Of a stretch of DNA of 64,000 nt, positions 17,296-25,635 are shown in pieces (position 1 is the stretch's first letter; each line of letters begins with the position of its first letter). Position numbers and translations under genes: made by a program. The stretch comes from Cryobacterium roopkundense (lineage in GTDB: Bacteria; Actinomycetota; Actinomycetes; Actinomycetales; Microbacteriaceae). The DNA is taken from contig NZ_JACHBQ010000001.1 of the NCBI RefSeq assembly GCF_014200405.1, positions 4,030,001 through 4,094,000 on the forward strand. Reading direction: 5' to 3'. A model generated the notes under the pieces. It searched no databases and had not been told where the DNA came from. It saw nothing but the letters and a program-made list of their open reading frames with translations.

Positions 17296-18722
17296 CGGGT
17301 GGCCACCGTTCTGCGGCTCTCGGCGGTGGCGGAGGACTCGGCGAAGGCGCCCCGATAGGCGGCAGCCGGGTGGCTCTTCGGCAGATGCGGCCCGTCGCCG
17401 AAGAGTTTCTCGCGCAGAGTTCCGGGCGCGTACTCGGTCTGCGCGAGCCCGCGCCCCCGGAGCTCGGGCAGCACGCCGTCGATGAAGTCGGTGTACGAGC
17501 CGGGGATGGTCTGGTTGATGATGTTGATGCCGTCGATGCCGGCGTCCTGCCAGAGTTCGAGCTGATCGACGATCTGCTCGGGCGTGCCCACGATTTGCTG
17601 GGCGCGCGCACGGTAGTTGGCCACGTCGGTGAGAGTGGGGTTGCGGCCCGGCGTGGAATCGATGATGGCCTGCAGCAGGCCCTGGCCGCCCTCGGTCTCG
17701 ATGTCGCCGAGGGGGGTGTCGAGCGGGAGTCCGCCGAGGTCGACGCCGAGACCGCCGCCGATGTGGGCGATGATCATGTCGAGATCGAGGTACTGCTCGA
17801 GCTCGGCCTTCTTCGCGTGGGCCTCGGCTTCGGTGCTGCCCACGACGAAGGACAGGCCGGTGAAGAGCTTCACGTCGTCGGCGCGGCGACCGGCGGCAAC
17901 GGCCTCCGAGCGGATGCCGGCAGATACCTTGGCCGCATAGGCGGTGTTCGGGGCGAAGAGGAACGTCGCCTCGGCGTTGCCGGCGGCGAACTGCTGCCCG
18001 CGCCCGGAGCTGCCGGCCTGGAAGAGGAGCGGGGTGCGCTGCGGAGACGGCGACACGAGGTGCGGCCCGTCGATCGAGTACCGCTCGCCGCGATGGTAGA
18101 TCTTGTGCACCCTGTCGGGGTCGGCGTGAACCCCGGACTCCTTGTTCTGCACGAGCGAGCCCTCATCCCACGAGCCTTCCCACAGCTTGTAAACCGCGTC
18201 GGAGTACTCGTCTGCCCAGTCGTAGCGGGCGGCGTGGGCGGTGAGGCCGTCGGAGCCGAAGTTACGGTGCGAGTTCTCGAGCGCGCTCGTGACGATGTTC
18301 CACGCGGCGCGGCCGTTGCTGATGTGGTCGAGGGTCGAGATCTGCCGTGCGAACTGGAAGGGGTGGGACTGCACGACGGACGACGTGGCCGCGAGCCCGA
18401 TGTCGGTGGTCACCGCGGCGAGGGCCGCGAGCAGGATGAGCGGGTCGTTCGAGGGAACCTGCAGGCCGCGCTGCACGTGCGAGGCCCAACCACCGTCGTG
18501 GTCGCCGTAGAGGCCCACCACGTCGGCGAGGAAGATGGCATCGAACTTGGCGGCCTCGAGCTGTTTCGCGAGGTCGATCCACAGGGGAAGCTCGTTGAAC
18601 CGGTGCTGCTGGGCATCCGGGTGGCGCCACTGGCCGCCGAGGATATGGCTCGTGGTGTTCATGACGAAGGCGCTGAGCAGCAAGCGGGGCCGGGGGCCGG
18701 CGAAGCGGGACGATGCGGACAT
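17292..18722 (-). CDS. NtaA/SnaA/DszA-family LLM flavin-dependent monooxygenase
   Basis: A 476-residue luciferase-like monooxygenase of the NtaA/SnaA/DszA(SoxA) group, FMNH2-dependent. Typical segments are WRHPDAQQHRFNELPLW, FDAIFLADVVGLYGDH, QISTLDHISNGRAAWNIVTS and LLFQAGSSGRGQQFAA. Members cleave sulfones, nitrilotriacetate or pristinamycin precursors. AAGGGAG precedes the ATG at 18722. Flanked by an ABC permease gene (22 nt upstream) and the DszC-like gene (4-bp overlap), so import and oxidation are linked. The substrate is inferred to be a sulfur compound only from the methionine-type transporter. Confidence 0.88.
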   Translation of the reverse strand: MSASSRFAGPRPRLLLSAFVMNTTSHILGGQWRHPDAQQHRFNELPLWIDLAKQLEAAKFDAIFLADVVGLYGDHDGGWASHVQRGLQVPSNDPLILLAALAAVTTDIGLAATSSVVQSHPFQFARQISTLDHISNGRAAWNIVTSALENSHRNFGSDGLTAHAARYDWADEYSDAVYKLWEGSWDEGSLVQNKESGVHADPDRVHKIYHRGERYSIDGPHLVSPSPQRTPLLFQAGSSGRGQQFAAGNAEATFLFAPNTAYAAKVSAGIRSEAVAAGRRADDVKLFTGLSFVVGSTEAEAHAKKAELEQYLDLDMIIAHIGGGLGVDLGGLPLDTPLGDIETEGGQGLLQAIIDSTPGRNPTLTDVANYRARAQQIVGTPEQIVDQLELWQDAGIDGINIINQTIPGSYTDFIDGVLPELRGRGLAQTEYAPGTLREKLFGDGPHLPKSHPAAAYRGAFAESSATAESRRTVATR

Positions 18723-18743
18723 GAGGGACTCCCTTGGTGGGCG

Positions 18744-19409
18744 TTAGTGGCGTTTGTCGAGGTGGCGGGAGAGGCGGCTGCCGCTGATCTGTACGACCTG
18801 CACGAGCACGACCATGAGCACGATCGCCACGATCATGAGTTGGGTGTCGTAGCGGTAGTAGCCGTAACGGATGGCGAAATCACCGATTCCACCGCCGCCC
18901 ACAAGGCCGGCCATGGCGGAGTAGGAGATGAAGCTCACGGTCATGATGGTGATCGAGGAGACCAGCGCCGGGCGCGCCTCCACGAGCAGAACATCACGCA
19001 CGATCTGGGCGCGGCTCGCCCCCATGGAGCGAGCGGCCTCCACGACTCCGCCACCGAGCTGGGTGAGGTTCTGTTCGACGAAGCGGGCGAAGTAGGGGAT
19101 GGCGTTGATGCTGAGCGGCACGATCACGGCCGCCGTGCCGATGCTCGTGCCCACGATGAACCGCGTGATGGGAATGATCGCGATCAGCAGGATGAGGAAG
19201 GGGAACGAGCGGATCACGTTGACGAGACCGTCGAGTATGCGGTGCAGCCTCGGCTTGGGCTTGAGTCCGTTCGGCCCGATGGAGTAGAGGAGAATGCCCA
19301 GCGGCGTGCCCAGCAGGATGGCGAGCGGAATGGCCACGATGAGCATCACCCCGGTCTGCCCGAGTGCCAGCACGAGCTCCGGCCACACTTCGATCACGCG
19401 CTCAAGCAC
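18744..19409 (-). CDS. MetI-type ABC transporter permease
   Basis: A 221-residue inner-membrane permease with five hydrophobic segments and the EAA-type loop SMGASRAQIVRDVLLVEARPALV that contacts the ATPase. Length and the early PLGILLYSIGP region match MetI. The GTG start at 19409 overlaps the 3' end of the ATPase gene by 8 bp. It forms the membrane channel of the importer whose binding protein is encoded at 15166-16059. Confidence 0.88.
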   Translation of the reverse strand: MLERVIEVWPELVLALGQTGVMLIVAIPLAILLGTPLGILLYSIGPNGLKPKPRLHRILDGLVNVIRSFPFLILLIAIIPITRFIVGTSIGTAAVIVPLSINAIPYFARFVEQNLTQLGGGVVEAARSMGASRAQIVRDVLLVEARPALVSSITIMTVSFISYSAMAGLVGGGGIGDFAIRYGYYRYDTQLMIVAIVLMVVLVQVVQISGSRLSRHLDKRH

Positions 19410-20181
19410 GGCTGCGCTCCGGGGCCCGGTCGAGACGGATATCGTCGGCGATCAGGTACCGGCCGATCTCGGTGGTCGGCACGAAGCCGGGCCGGTCGAG
19501 CTCCGCAAGGTCGAATCGCTCCACCACTCGGCCTGCTTCCATGACGGCGACGTTGTCGGCGATGGCCTTGATCACGTTCATCTCGTGCGTCACGATCACG
19601 AGGGTGATGCCGAGTTGGGCATTCACGTCGCTCAGGTACTGCAGAACGGATGCCGTGGTGCGCGGATCGACGGCGCTCGTGGGTTCGTCGCACAGCAGCA
19701 CTCGGGGCCTGCTGGCGAGGGCCCGCGCGATGCCCACGCGCTGTTTCTGCCCGCCGGAGAGGCTTGCTGGGTACGACTTCGCCTTGTCGGCGAGGTCCAC
19801 GATGTCGAGGGCCTCTGCCGCGCGCCTGCGGCGTTCGACAGTGCCGACGCCCGCGAATTTGAGCGAGAGCTCAACGTTCTGCTGGGCGGTGAGGTTGTTC
19901 AGCAGGTTGAAATGCTGGAAGACCATGCCGATGTTGTGGCGGGTGGTGCGAAGTTGTTGGTCGGTGAGGCTGAGGAGGTCGGTGCCGTCGACGACGACTC
20001 GCCCCCGGGTGGGGCGCTCGAGCAGGTTGATCGTGCGCAGCAGCGTGGACTTGCCCGCGCCGGAAAAGCCGATGATCCCCTGGATGGATCCTTCGGGTAC
20101 GTGCAGTGACACGGAGTCCACCGCGGCCAGCGGCCCGTCGGGACCGGCGAATGTCACCGAGACGTCTTGGATGTCGATCAC
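19402..20181 (-). CDS. MetN-like ABC transporter ATPase without NIL domain
   Basis: A 259-residue ABC ATPase. Walker A GFSGAGKSTLLR, signature LSGGQKQRVGIARALASRP, Walker B LLCDEPTSAVDP and the switch His in VIVTHEMNVI are present. MetN proteins are usually about 340 residues because of a C-terminal NIL regulatory domain that binds methionine; this protein ends about 40 residues after the ATPase core, so that feedback domain is absent. The GTG start at 20181 has AGGAG 8 nt upstream. First gene of the operon; no SAM riboswitch was recognisable in the 205 bp upstream. Confidence 0.87.
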   Translation of the reverse strand: MIDIQDVSVTFAGPDGPLAAVDSVSLHVPEGSIQGIIGFSGAGKSTLLRTINLLERPTRGRVVVDGTDLLSLTDQQLRTTRHNIGMVFQHFNLLNNLTAQQNVELSLKFAGVGTVERRRRAAEALDIVDLADKAKSYPASLSGGQKQRVGIARALASRPRVLLCDEPTSAVDPRTTASVLQYLSDVNAQLGITLVIVTHEMNVIKAIADNVAVMEAGRVVERFDLAELDRPGFVPTTEIGRYLIADDIRLDRAPERSRA

Positions 20182-20386
20182 GATTCACGCTCCTGCCGAG
20201 GGTTGTCCTGCGGATCGGGGGACCCCGAGACGCATTTTCACCATACTGACCGAGCGGTTGGCAGCTCCGCCGTGTGACGTTATGTGGCCGGGCGCACCCC
20301 CGAATGGCCGTGCGCGTCTTCGGCGATGCCGAAAGCTGCATGAGCGCGTGTGCGTGGCGTATTGCTCCGCAACGGGTCGCCGGCAG

Positions 20387-21817
20387 TCAGTCGTCGATCC
20401 GCTTCGCCACTTCGTACCCGCCTCGGGAGAAAACGGTATGAAAGCTGACTCCCGGGTGCAGCTGCGCCGCCGCGGCGCGGGCTGACGGCCACTCTTCTGG
20501 CAACCCGCCCGACTCCAGATCGACGACCAGATAGTCGGGGGTGGGGTTCGCGTTTCCTATCCAGTACACGGTGTTTCGATCGACCAGATACCCGATCAGG
20601 CCGACGTCGGATTCGACCAGCGAACCCGGGGGAACTACCGCCAGTGCTGCGTTTGCCGCCTCGCTGCGCTGTGTCGAGAACTCGCCGGCCGTGTTGGCAA
20701 GTTTCGCCAGCGGCAGCTGGGGAAGAAGCGCCACGGCAGCCACGACAATCAGCACCGGTGCAACGCGCCCATAACCCCGCAGCAACCGCAGAGGGCTGCT
20801 TCGACAGGCCCCGATGGCATCAAGTGCCGCGCAGAACAGCACGGGCATGAGAACGGCACTGTATTGCCAGGAATGACCCCAATAGCCGGAATTGTCGGAT
20901 GTGAATCGCCAGGCAAGAGTGGGCAGAAGCACGAGTGCCAGAGGTGAGCGCAGTGCGATGGCACCGGAGGCAACGACCAGCAGGGCGAGGGTGATGCCCT
21001 TCTCCGATTGAAACAACGAAGCCGGGTCGCTCAGGAGGGTGGCCGGGTCGATGCTCTGCGTGTAGGCCCAGCGATCGTCGGGGTTGAGGAGCGGCAAAAC
21101 TATGAGGCTTGCGATGCCGAACCAGCCGACTCCCCAGGCGGCGAGCCAGATTCCGAGCGTTCGGCGACTGCGGTAGGCGAGCACGAGCCCGATCACAGCC
21201 ACGGTCAGGCCCAGGTCCTCCTTCACAAACACGAGGGGCATGGCCCAGAGCATGCACGCGGTCCAACGCTGACTCAACAGCGCCGAGAGGGAAAGCGCCA
21301 GGAGCGGAACGGCGAACGCGACCTCGTGAAACTGTGCCTCGACGGCGCCTTGGAGTCCCCAGCTGAAAGCAAACGCCAACCCGAAAACCAGCCCCGCCCA
21401 GCGCCCCAGCAGTCGACCTGCTGCGTGCGTGATCACGGCCGCAGCGACTCCGAAGAGCAGGTTCTGCACGATCAGCAGGGTGAACGCGCTCGGGAACGCG
21501 GCATAGATCGGACCCAGAAGCACCAGAAGCGGATGAAAATGATCACCGAGGAGGTTGTACCCGTCGCCCTTGATGGTGACGACGGGTGACTGCACCGCGG
21601 CGTACTGCTTGGCGAGTTGCGTGAAGATGCCCAGGTCCCAGGAGAGCACAGTGTAAGAACTCCATTGACGCCACGAAAATAGCGAATAGGCCGTTGCCGT
21701 GATCAGCCCGACGAGGGCTGCCGGCCAGATCGCTGCGGAAAGTGCTAAAACCGGGCCGCCTGTGGCGTTGACTGTCGGGACCTCGCGCGAGGGCTGTCCG
21801 ATCGACTGCACGGCCAT
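20387..21817 (-). CDS. DUF2079 polytopic membrane protein
   Basis: A 476-residue membrane protein with 10-12 hydrophobic segments. The early loop WDLGIFTQLAKQYAAVQSP and GDHFHPLLVLLGPIYAAFPS are the hallmark of DUF2079, a family related in topology to GT-C glycosyltransferases and often found in actinobacteria and cyanobacteria. The acidic/His loop DHFHP is a plausible catalytic or metal site. ATG at 21817 is used; a run of eight G just upstream is the only possible ribosome site. No linked glycan genes, so the substrate is unknown. Confidence 0.8.
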   Translation of the reverse strand: MAVQSIGQPSREVPTVNATGGPVLALSAAIWPAALVGLITATAYSLFSWRQWSSYTVLSWDLGIFTQLAKQYAAVQSPVVTIKGDGYNLLGDHFHPLLVLLGPIYAAFPSAFTLLIVQNLLFGVAAAVITHAAGRLLGRWAGLVFGLAFAFSWGLQGAVEAQFHEVAFAVPLLALSLSALLSQRWTACMLWAMPLVFVKEDLGLTVAVIGLVLAYRSRRTLGIWLAAWGVGWFGIASLIVLPLLNPDDRWAYTQSIDPATLLSDPASLFQSEKGITLALLVVASGAIALRSPLALVLLPTLAWRFTSDNSGYWGHSWQYSAVLMPVLFCAALDAIGACRSSPLRLLRGYGRVAPVLIVVAAVALLPQLPLAKLANTAGEFSTQRSEAANAALAVVPPGSLVESDVGLIGYLVDRNTVYWIGNANPTPDYLVVDLESGGLPEEWPSARAAAAQLHPGVSFHTVFSRGGYEVAKRIDD

Positions 21818-22143
21818 GGAATCCCCCCCCTGATTCGGATGTGCGGCATCACGGCGGCCCGTGAGAACTCTCGTTCTGATGGTGGAGCACTGCGCGGAAT
21901 CACCACGCTCATCTGCTTGTGAGCCTAACGCGACCCTTCTCCCTCGGGCTGACTGCTGGCGCCCAGCCGCGTCGATCAAGCAGTAGCGGGCGCGCTCGCC
22001 TCCTGCCGCTCAGCTTGAGCGCCCGTCGGGGGATCACATCTGTGGCGCCCAGCACCTGGCAGCTCCGCAGCGCTTGCAGGCTGCCGACGACGAGGGCAAT
22101 GCAGGCCGGGTGGAGTGTCGGTGGTGCCTGTCACACTTCTCTC
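21818..22143. other. Intergenic region between divergent genes
   Basis: 326 bp between the DUF2079 and DUF222-HNH starts. It must hold two divergent promoters, but no clear -35/-10 pair stands out. A run of eight C (21823-21830) lies just before the DUF2079 start. No RNA gene or conserved small ORF is recognised here. Confidence 0.5.
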
Positions 22144-23623
22144 ATGACAACCCCTCTTGAAGTTGTTTTCGCCGATCTGTCCGGGTCGCTGGCCCGGTCA
22201 GATACGTCCGCGAGAGCGTTCGCGGAGCTGTCCGACGACGGGTCGGAGAGCACCCACCGGGCCATAGCCCACCACCTGCGCGAGGTCACCGCGGCCTACG
22301 CCTTATCGGCGGCGAACATGGCCAACCGATCCGACTGGACACTCGGCAGAGAAGGACTGTCGAGGAAGAAGGGCTACAACAGTCCCGAAGACTACGTACA
22401 GGCCCTCGGCGGCGGAGGCGGTGGCACCAAGGCGGATACCCGCCGCCTGATCGAGGCCGGCACCATGGCCACCGAAGCCGAAGCCGCCCGAGACAGGCAA
22501 GAGCAGGCCGACGTGCTGGCACGGGAACACCCGGAAGCGCCGCCTGTAGAGGTGCACCGGCCGTGGTTCGCGCCACTGGGTGACGCCGTCACCGACGGAA
22601 CACTCAGCGCCGAAGCTGCCACGGCCATTCGGCGGGGCCTGGGAGAACCGGCCGTCGGTGTGACGGAGGAGATGCTGGCCGAGGCGCTCCTGCATCTCCT
22701 CACCGAGTGCCGCACCCTCAACGCCGACCAGGCCGCGAAGGCCGCGAGGCACTGCCGGGACTCGATTGACGCCGCCGGGATCGCCTCCCGCGCCGACGCC
22801 ATGCGAGCCCGGCAATACCTGCGGGCCGGCACTGGATAGGTACAGTGACAAGCCCGACGGCAGGCTCCACGGCAGCTTTGAACTGGACCCGAAGAACGGG
22901 GCCTACTTCAAAGACTTCCTGCAGCAGGTCATCGGCCCGCGCACCGGCGGCCCCCGGTTCGTGGAGAAGGGCGAGAAGGAACGTGCCCAGCGCATCATCG
23001 ACGACCCGAGGTCCACCGACCAGATCGCCGCAGAGTCGCTGATCGAGGTGATCAAGGTCGCCGCGGGTGCCGACCCCGGCACGATCTTCGGCCGCATCCG
23101 CCCCTCGGTGAAGCTCGTGGTGACGGAAGCGCCGGCGCCGGCAGCGACGGGTCTGGTGCTCCCTCGCACAGGGTTCATCGAGGGAACCTCGGATGCGGCG
23201 ACCGCCGCCACGATCGACAGGGCCGTGTGCGACACCGGATTCACCCCGGTGCTGTTCGGCCGCGACGGATCGGTGCTCGACGTCGGACGGGAGCAACGGC
23301 TCTTTACGCAGCCGCAACGCGTGGCGTTGGCGCTTCGGGACGGTGGGTGCATGTGGAAGGACTGCCTGAAACCACCCAGCTTCTCCGAAGCACACCACCT
23401 GCATGGGTGGAAGGCAGAAGGCGGACTCACCAACCTCGATGACGGCATCCTGCTCTGCAGCCCCCACCATCTCCGCCTCCATAATGACGGGTGGAGGATC
23501 GTCCGCCTCGGCACGGACTTCTGGTTGATCCCACCGCCCGCGGTCGATACGACCCAAACCCCGATCCCCCTAGTAAGCAAATCAGCGCTGAAGTTGGGGT
23601 CGCCGCTCCGGCTCCAGGCATAA
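22144..23623 (+). pseudogene. DUF222 / HNH endonuclease gene, frameshifted
   Basis: A DUF222-HNH protein of the kind present in many copies in Microbacteriaceae. The first frame (from ATG 22144) gives the DUF222 region and stops at 22837-22839. The second frame, offset by one base, picks up at about 22840 with SDKPDGRLHGSFELDPKNGAYF and continues to 23623. The C-terminus has the HNH zinc/His core: C-x4-C in CMWKDC, then EAHHLHGW, GG-T-N and LLCSPHHLRLHNDGW. One extra base (or two missing) near 22825-22845 explains the break; it could also be a sequencing error. The family is thought to be mobile, with unknown biological role. Confidence 0.85.
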
Positions 23624-23714
23624 CGGCACCGCAGTGGCAGTGGGTTACGAGCGTCCGGAGAGCGGCTCGCGAGGTCTCGTGTCTGCTAGGAAAGAGCCAC
23701 GCCAGCTCGCCGCC

Positions 23715-23756
23715 GCTGGTCGACAAACTCGACAAGCTCTTCGATACACGACCAGC
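23715..23756. repeat. Degenerate CTGGTCGA-type inverted repeat
   Basis: GCTGGTCG (23715-23722) and CGACCAGC (23749-23756) flank TCGAC and CTCTTCGA segments. It resembles the larger intergenic element at 43333-43445 and marks the junction between the HNH gene and the GH1 remnant. Confidence 0.45.
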
Positions 23757-23786
23757 AGGATGAGTGCAGCAGAGACGAGCGTCTGA

Positions 23787-24023
23787 CGCCGCGTCGCCTA
23801 CACGGATGGCGCGCTGCGCGGACTTCACGCGGCCATCGAAGACGGCATCACGGTGCTGGGCTACCAGCACTGGAGCGCACTCGACAATTACGAGTGGGCG
23901 AGCGGGTTCCGACCCACGTTCGGTCTCATCTCGGTGGATCGTGAAACTTTCGTGCGCACCCCTAAGCCCAGCCTGGCCTGGCTCGGCGATGTGGCCCGCA
24001 ACAACGGGCTTCCCGCGGCGTAG
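23787..24023 (+). pseudogene. 3' remnant of a GH1 beta-glucosidase gene
   Basis: An open frame without a start codon, ending at TAG 24021-24023, encodes about 78 residues that read as the C-terminus of glycoside hydrolase family 1: AYTDGALRGLHAAIEDGITV, then GYQHWSALDNYEWASGFRPT, FGLISVDRETFVRTPKPSLA. The W-S-x-L-D-N-x-E-W element is the aglycone-site signature of GH1. The catalytic acid/base and nucleophile regions are absent, so this is a dead fragment. It starts directly after a degenerate repeat, suggesting a deletion or rearrangement removed the rest. Confidence 0.85.
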
Positions 24024-24034
24024 CGTCCGGCGGG

Positions 24035-24604
24035 TCAGAGTTCCACGTCGCTGCGACCCGAGGTGGCACGGCCACGCCGGCGTCGAAAGGTGGGCCCGGG
24101 CGGTCGCGGTATGAGCTGCCGGGCCGCGGGGCTTGTCACGCGGCGTCGACGCAGCTCCAGCCTGAGACTCTCCTCGCCGCGCGCCATCGCCCAGCGATGG
24201 TTTGCGGCGAAGACCGGTCGGAACACGGGCACGAAGCGCCGGAGCCACGCCTTGTCGAACGTCACCCGCCAGTCGTAGGTCACCACCGTCTCTGGCCCGT
24301 CCTGTTCGAATTGCCACTGGCCCCCGCCCGTCAGGTCACCCCGTGCCGTGAGAGCGAACCCGGTCTCGGACAGCGGCTCGGTGACGGTAAGCGTCCACCT
24401 CAGCGTGTAGGGAAGCCAGCCCTTTGTGTAGAGGGTGAAGGTGGATCCGACACCGTCGGAATCGCCCACCGACCCTTGTTCAACGGCCAGGTACACCGAC
24501 GGCCACCAGCGCGGGAGCGTGGCGGCATCACCGAGAATGTCAGCCACCTCCGCGATCGTGCCCGGTACCCGCCACACGGTGCGAAACTCGAAGAATTCCG
24601 ACAC
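24035..24604 (-). CDS. SRPBCC (START-like) family protein
   Basis: A 189-residue protein with the polyketide cyclase/dehydrase helix-grip fold: it begins FFEFRTVWRVPGTIAEVADIL, with LPRWWPSVY in the first helix and SGKGWL-like beta strands (here YTKGWLPYTLRWTLTVTEP). This fold encloses hydrophobic ligands. The C-terminal 40 residues are Arg/Pro-rich and unlike the fold. GTG start at 24604 with AGGAGG 5 nt upstream. It follows the broken metallopeptidase-like gene by 22 nt on the same strand, so the two were once cotranscribed. Confidence 0.78.
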   Translation of the reverse strand: MSEFFEFRTVWRVPGTIAEVADILGDAATLPRWWPSVYLAVEQGSVGDSDGVGSTFTLYTKGWLPYTLRWTLTVTEPLSETGFALTARGDLTGGGQWQFEQDGPETVVTYDWRVTFDKAWLRRFVPVFRPVFAANHRWAMARGEESLRLELRRRRVTSPAARQLIPRPPGPTFRRRRGRATSGRSDVEL

Positions 24605-24626
24605 GATGACCTCCTGTCGTTGGGGA

Positions 24627-25480
24627 CTACACGTCGTCCCGCCGGGAATCTTCGGGGAGAATGGCCAGGGGCTCGGTTTGCACCATCACGTCGCTGGGAT
24701 TCGAACGGAGGGTGCCGGACAGTAAGTCGGCAGAGCGTGCCACATACACGCCGCCGGAGCCGCAGCCCACGATGTCCGCCCGGCCCTGGCCTGTGGTGTC
24801 GGCGAGGAACCGCGGATGCCGGTCGACTCGCCAGCCGCCGGCGCTGTATCCGAAATTGTCGAGCACCAGTCGGGGCTCCTCGAACAGGCCGCCGCCAAGG
24901 GACCGGGCAATGTACACGCCGTCGTCGTGGAATCCCACGATGTCGAGCCGCCCGTCCCCGGTGGTGTCGGCCAGGAGACGAGGGTTCTTCGCCACTCGCC
25001 ACTCGCCACTCGCCAGCCGCCGGAGATGTAGCCGAAACCCGGGTGGGCCTGCACCGGAGCGGCGTACGCTCCGTCGGCGTCCGCGCGCGACAGCAGCACG
25101 CCCAGGTCACCGAACCCCACAACGTCTGCGCGACCGTCGCCCGTGGTGTCGGCGAGGAACCGGGGATGCTTCTCGACGCGCCAGGCGACGGATGAGTAGC
25201 CGAAGTTGCGCACTGTGAGGTGCGGATCCCAGCCCAGATGCATCCCGGTGAAGGGGCAGAGGACGAAGTCGTTGATCCTCATGAGGCACGGTGCGCCTCC
25301 GGCCACGGCGCAGTTCTCGCAGTTGTCGTTGGACACGCCGAACCGACCCCACCTGCCCCCGCAGTCGCATCCGCTCGCCGCGTATTCGTCGGGACAGTTG
25401 AAGATATGGCCGCTTTCGTGGGCGAACACTCGATCGATGTTCGAGGGCCCCCAGCCGTCATTGGCGGGGTCCATCACGAC
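24627..25480 (-). pseudogene. 3' half of a metallopeptidase-like gene with FG-GAP-like repeats (IS-split and frameshifted)
   Basis: The reading frame enters from the IS110 end with VVMDPANDGWGPSNIDRVF and the zinc-site-like HESGHIFNCPDEYA (HExxH), then a Cys-rich region (CDCGG, CENC). After that come repeats built on GWRV-x-x-HPRFLADTTG followed by DGRAD(I/V)VGF, each like an FG-GAP/VCBS calcium-binding blade. The frame breaks at a 7-bp tandem repeat at 24991-25011; the second frame continues with KNPRLLADTTGDGRLDIVGF to the stop at 24627. The 5' part of the gene lies at 28619-29372, beyond the nested insertion sequences. The intact protein probably bound or cleaved protein; no signal peptide is visible in the 5' half. 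Confidence 0.82.
24991..25011. repeat. Heptanucleotide tandem repeat (GCCACTC x3) causing a frameshift
   Basis: Three exact copies of GCCACTC. On the coding (minus) strand this is GAGTGGC inside the codons for GWRVAKNP. One copy restores the repeat consensus and an open frame; three copies add 14 nt and shift the frame; four would restore it. Confidence 0.9.
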
Positions 25481-25528
25481 GCTTCTATGGGAGTTGTCAA
25501 GCTGTTGAGGTCTTTTTTGATGATGTTT

Positions 25529-25556
25529 CGTGAGTCGTGAGTCGTGAGTCGTGAGT
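25529..25556. repeat. Heptanucleotide tandem repeat (CGTGAGT x4)
   Basis: Four exact copies of CGTGAGT in the non-coding right end of the IS110 element, between its RE promoter box and the IS1380 insertion. A fifth partial copy (CGTG) follows. Confidence 0.9.
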
Positions 25557-25635
25557 CGTGTGGCGTGTTTTTGGGCGCGTGAGGGTGGCGGGCGGGCCGT
25601 CGAAGATGGCCTGTCCGCTGGGCGGTGGTGACGTT

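Noticed and set aside
17160..19544. A 794-codon open frame on the plus strand
   Set aside because: It is antisense to the monooxygenase and permease genes, low-complexity and His/Gly/Glu-rich, with no family resemblance; it is a by-product of high GC codon bias.
20182..20386. Possible SAM riboswitch upstream of the methionine-type importer
   Set aside because: No conserved SAM-I or SAM-II core or anti-terminator could be recognised; only a ribosome site is visible.
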